Positions 61,804 through 64,000 of a DNA stretch of 64,000 nucleotides are shown here, in pieces. The notes beneath the pieces are model-generated. The model made no database searches. It was not told the origin of the DNA and saw nothing but the letters and a program-made list of their open reading frames with translations. The translations under genes were made by a program, and so were the position numbers. The stretch is from Parascedosporium putredinis (lineage: Eukaryota; Ascomycota; Sordariomycetes; Microascales; Microascaceae), in assembly GCA_949357655.1 (NCBI GenBank), contig CASHTG010000017.1, positions 620,001 through 684,000 of the forward strand, in the 5' to 3' direction. Positions within the stretch are counted from its first letter, which is position 1, and each line of letters starts with the position of its first letter.

Positions 61804-63290
61804 GTTTTTGTTTTTTTTCTTCCTCTCCTTCCTCATCCATCTGGCTATTCCTTGTCTGGCCGCTGCAGTTCCTATCCTGAACCCTCCAGGGCAAGTTTTT
61901 GTCTCACGCCGTGAGGGTCCGTCATGCCAGCGCAAGGGCATCCCTCAATCGCTAGCCATTCATCCACTCACCGCCTCCGCCTCCGCCTAATCATGTATGC
62001 GTCCCAGCAGGATATCAGGGAATCACTGAGCATGGAGGTTTTTGTATCTGTATCATCCGGTATCCTTTAAACTCCTGCAGCCATCACTCCAGGCCAGGAG
62101 TCTTTGGGTGTCGCACAAATGCACGCAATTTCGGTGGTCTGGACGGGTACCTAGTACGTCTTGCCTGCCGTCACTTGGAGGCGTAATCATTCCGTCCATT
62201 TGGGAGCCAACGCGAGCAGTTGGTCTCTCGGATTGGTGGCATAGTCGCCCAGAACGATGTGAATGTGTGACACTCGGAAACTCACCTTACCAAGGACTGA
62301 TGTAATCCATACCAAAACTAGAAAAAATGTTACGCATGTTCTGCAAGCATAAAAGATGCCTGGTTAGTACATGCTAAGGGGCAGTTCCAAGCCGGCCAAG
62401 GCAAGGTGATCATCTGGATCTATCAGATCGAGGCTCATTACCCTTTACAGAAAAAAATGAAAGAAGAAAAAGAAGACAAAAAACATCATCGACTTCACGT
62501 CTCCATTCTAGTGTTTTTAATGTACCAACCTACACAATATTAGGGGCACATGTGGAAGCACGAAACCATCCATCTTACAAAAATATGAGCTCTGAGACCC
62601 TCAGGCTAGAACAGGCCCGAGAAGAGAAGGCGGAGAGCGCCCACCAACACTAGTTCGGCACCTTGTTCAAATTCAAACTGGGACTATGCGTGTGTTCAAT
62701 GCTGTCTCAGAGGCTTCAGTATGGATCCCGAGACTCGGTCATGTCTCTTCACAATATCGCGAGAGCGGAAAAGAGGAAGAAAGGCCAAGCTCATCAAATT
62801 CGATATCTAGGCCTTCATGTGTTCACCTCTCTCTTCCTCAACTCAACTCAATAATGGTCCGCTACCTGCTGGCGTTAGCGGGCTCTGTCAGGTTCTACTG
62901 ATAGTATGCAGTAGATCAATCCCTCCACGGACATATTAATAGATCAATAGTGGAGTGGATGTTCCTTTTTTCTTCTGTGTTTTTATAGGCGTAACTGAGC
63001 AGTATTCGAATAGATCAAGGGTTGGTCCATGCCGTTGCCGCAAGACAGGCTCAACCGTAGATGCCCCTGTTAGCCCCTGTTGCACTATCGTGCTGGTTCC
63101 CGTTGGGTGACTCGTGGAAGGCACTAAACGGGTTCAGATTTGCAGAGCTCCAAAACGCTGACACCTACTGGACTGACCCAGAACAACACTAACCTGAAGC
63201 TGGGGTAGACCGCTCTGCCGGCTCTTCACAGCCAAGTAGTACATGTTGGGAGCTCTCGGTATTGCTACCTCTCACTAGCATGAACCCGCT

Positions 63291-63506
63291 CCATGGATCA
63301 AGTGGGTGGTAATAGATCCATTGGGTCCGTTGGAAAATTGGAACCTTGGAACCTTGGAAGCGCAGCACGAGCCACTACCAAGCCAGGCAGCCAAGCCAGG
63401 CCAGGGTGGGCTAACAAAAGTGTAGCCAGCACAACAGAGATCAAATGGGTGGAAGGAATGGAGGGACATTCAATCGATCCATTTGATCGATGGATCAATG
63501 GGATGG
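63291..63506. repeat. pair of GATCCAT/GATC-rich clusters
   Basis: CCATGGATCAAG and AATAGATCCATTGGGTCC lie at 63291-63330. ATCGATCCATTTGATCG and ATGGATCAATGGGATGG lie at 63471-63506. They flank a stretch with short duplications (TTGGAACCTTGGAACCTTGG; CCAAGCCAGG). Confidence 0.45.
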
Positions 63507-63655
63507 AAGGGAGAGGAAGAGGAGCCCGAGGGACCCGGCCACGCACTCCACCAGTGGGAGTGGGCGCAGTGCTGCAAAGCCTGCTGGTGGTACTTGGGGA
63601 CACAGAGGGTGGGTGAAGCGCGGTCAACCAAAGGGGACCAAAGCCTGGGACAGGG

Positions 63656-63682
63656 AGAGCGAGAGAGAGAGAGGGAGAGACA
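63656..63682. repeat. GA microsatellite
   Basis: GAGAGCGAGAGAGAGAGAGG-type purine tract in intergenic DNA. Confidence 0.8.
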
Positions 63683-64000
63683 AGCACGGATCAAAAATCA
63701 GAGGGGAAGGGGGAAAAAGTCTCGCCCCCTCCTGCTTAGCCAACAGTCGAAACTTCTCTTCAACAAGGACAAATTCTCCTTTCCCCTCTCCCTCACCTAT
63801 CCCCGAACACTTCAACGGCGATCGGAATTTTTTTCCACACAGCGACATTTCCTTCATAGGACAGCCCACGGCGAATACTAAACTTTTTCTGTCATCTCGA
63901 CAACCTTGGCGACCTTCGGCTGCTTGATCTAGCCGATTCATCATTTTCTTCCAGACGATTTCTCAACCCCACGGACGACCCTAACGCGTCTCTTCTGATT

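Larger units (their letters stand above)
57687..64000. other. gene-free region at the right end
   Basis: 6.3 kb without a supported gene. It starts with the T-rich 3' flank of NTO1. It holds a T14 tract, CA-rich and GATCCAT-rich words at 60828-60890, GATC clusters at 63291-63506 and a GA tract near 63656. The last 250 bases are CT-rich and could be the leader of a gene beginning beyond the window, but nothing proves that. Confidence 0.55.

Overview
The window is a piece of a filamentous ascomycete genome (Pezizomycotina; a Sordariomycete is likely, but that is inference). The genes have short GT..AG introns of about 65-120 bases, several with a clear CTAAC/CTAAT branch site. They include a Zn2Cys6 regulator with a fungal-specific domain, an oligopeptide transporter of the OPT family, a fungal pectin lyase, and a nuclear tRNA gene with a tiny anticodon-loop intron. 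Nothing prokaryotic or viral is visible.

Layout. 1-2055 (+): 3' part of an OPT oligopeptide transporter. 2056-8982: no supported gene. 8983-10050 (+): intradiol ring-cleavage dioxygenase (catechol/hydroxyquinol type), convergent with a Zn2Cys6 transcription factor at 10537-13525 (-). 13526-23162: non-coding. 23163-24983 (+): CaiB/BaiF-type CoA-transferase, followed at once by a 99-bp tandem duplication. 25681-27122 (-): PDX1, the E3-binding 'protein X' of the pyruvate dehydrogenase complex, divergent from 27761-28723 (+), a TMEM223/Mrx15-like mitochondrial inner-membrane protein. 29400-30747 (-): secreted pectin lyase. 30748-49021: 18 kb with no recognisable gene. 49022-51738 (+): leucine-rich-repeat protein of unknown function. 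53404-53485 (-): tRNA-Glu(CTC). 53984-57686 (+): NTO1/BRPF-type PHD-finger subunit of a histone acetyltransferase complex. 57687-64000: no supported gene.

Functional themes. The dioxygenase and the regulator may form an aromatic-catabolism pair. PDX1 and the TMEM223-like gene both act in mitochondria and share one divergent promoter region. Pectin lyase and the OPT transporter fit a saprotrophic or plant-associated lifestyle. The 3' genes (LRR, NTO1) are housekeeping or regulatory.

The most striking property of the window is technical. Every protein-coding gene is broken by one-base frameshifts, about 30 in all, and almost every one lies in a short homopolymer (mostly C or G, a few T/A). Allowing one base per site restores the conserved family motifs. 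In eight of the nine genes it also restores every splice phase and an exact multiple of three; one junction of the transcription factor remains unresolved. I read these as consensus errors of the assembly, not as pseudogenes, and annotate the genes as intact loci with sequence errors. I found no convincing novel system; the best leads are listed as findings.
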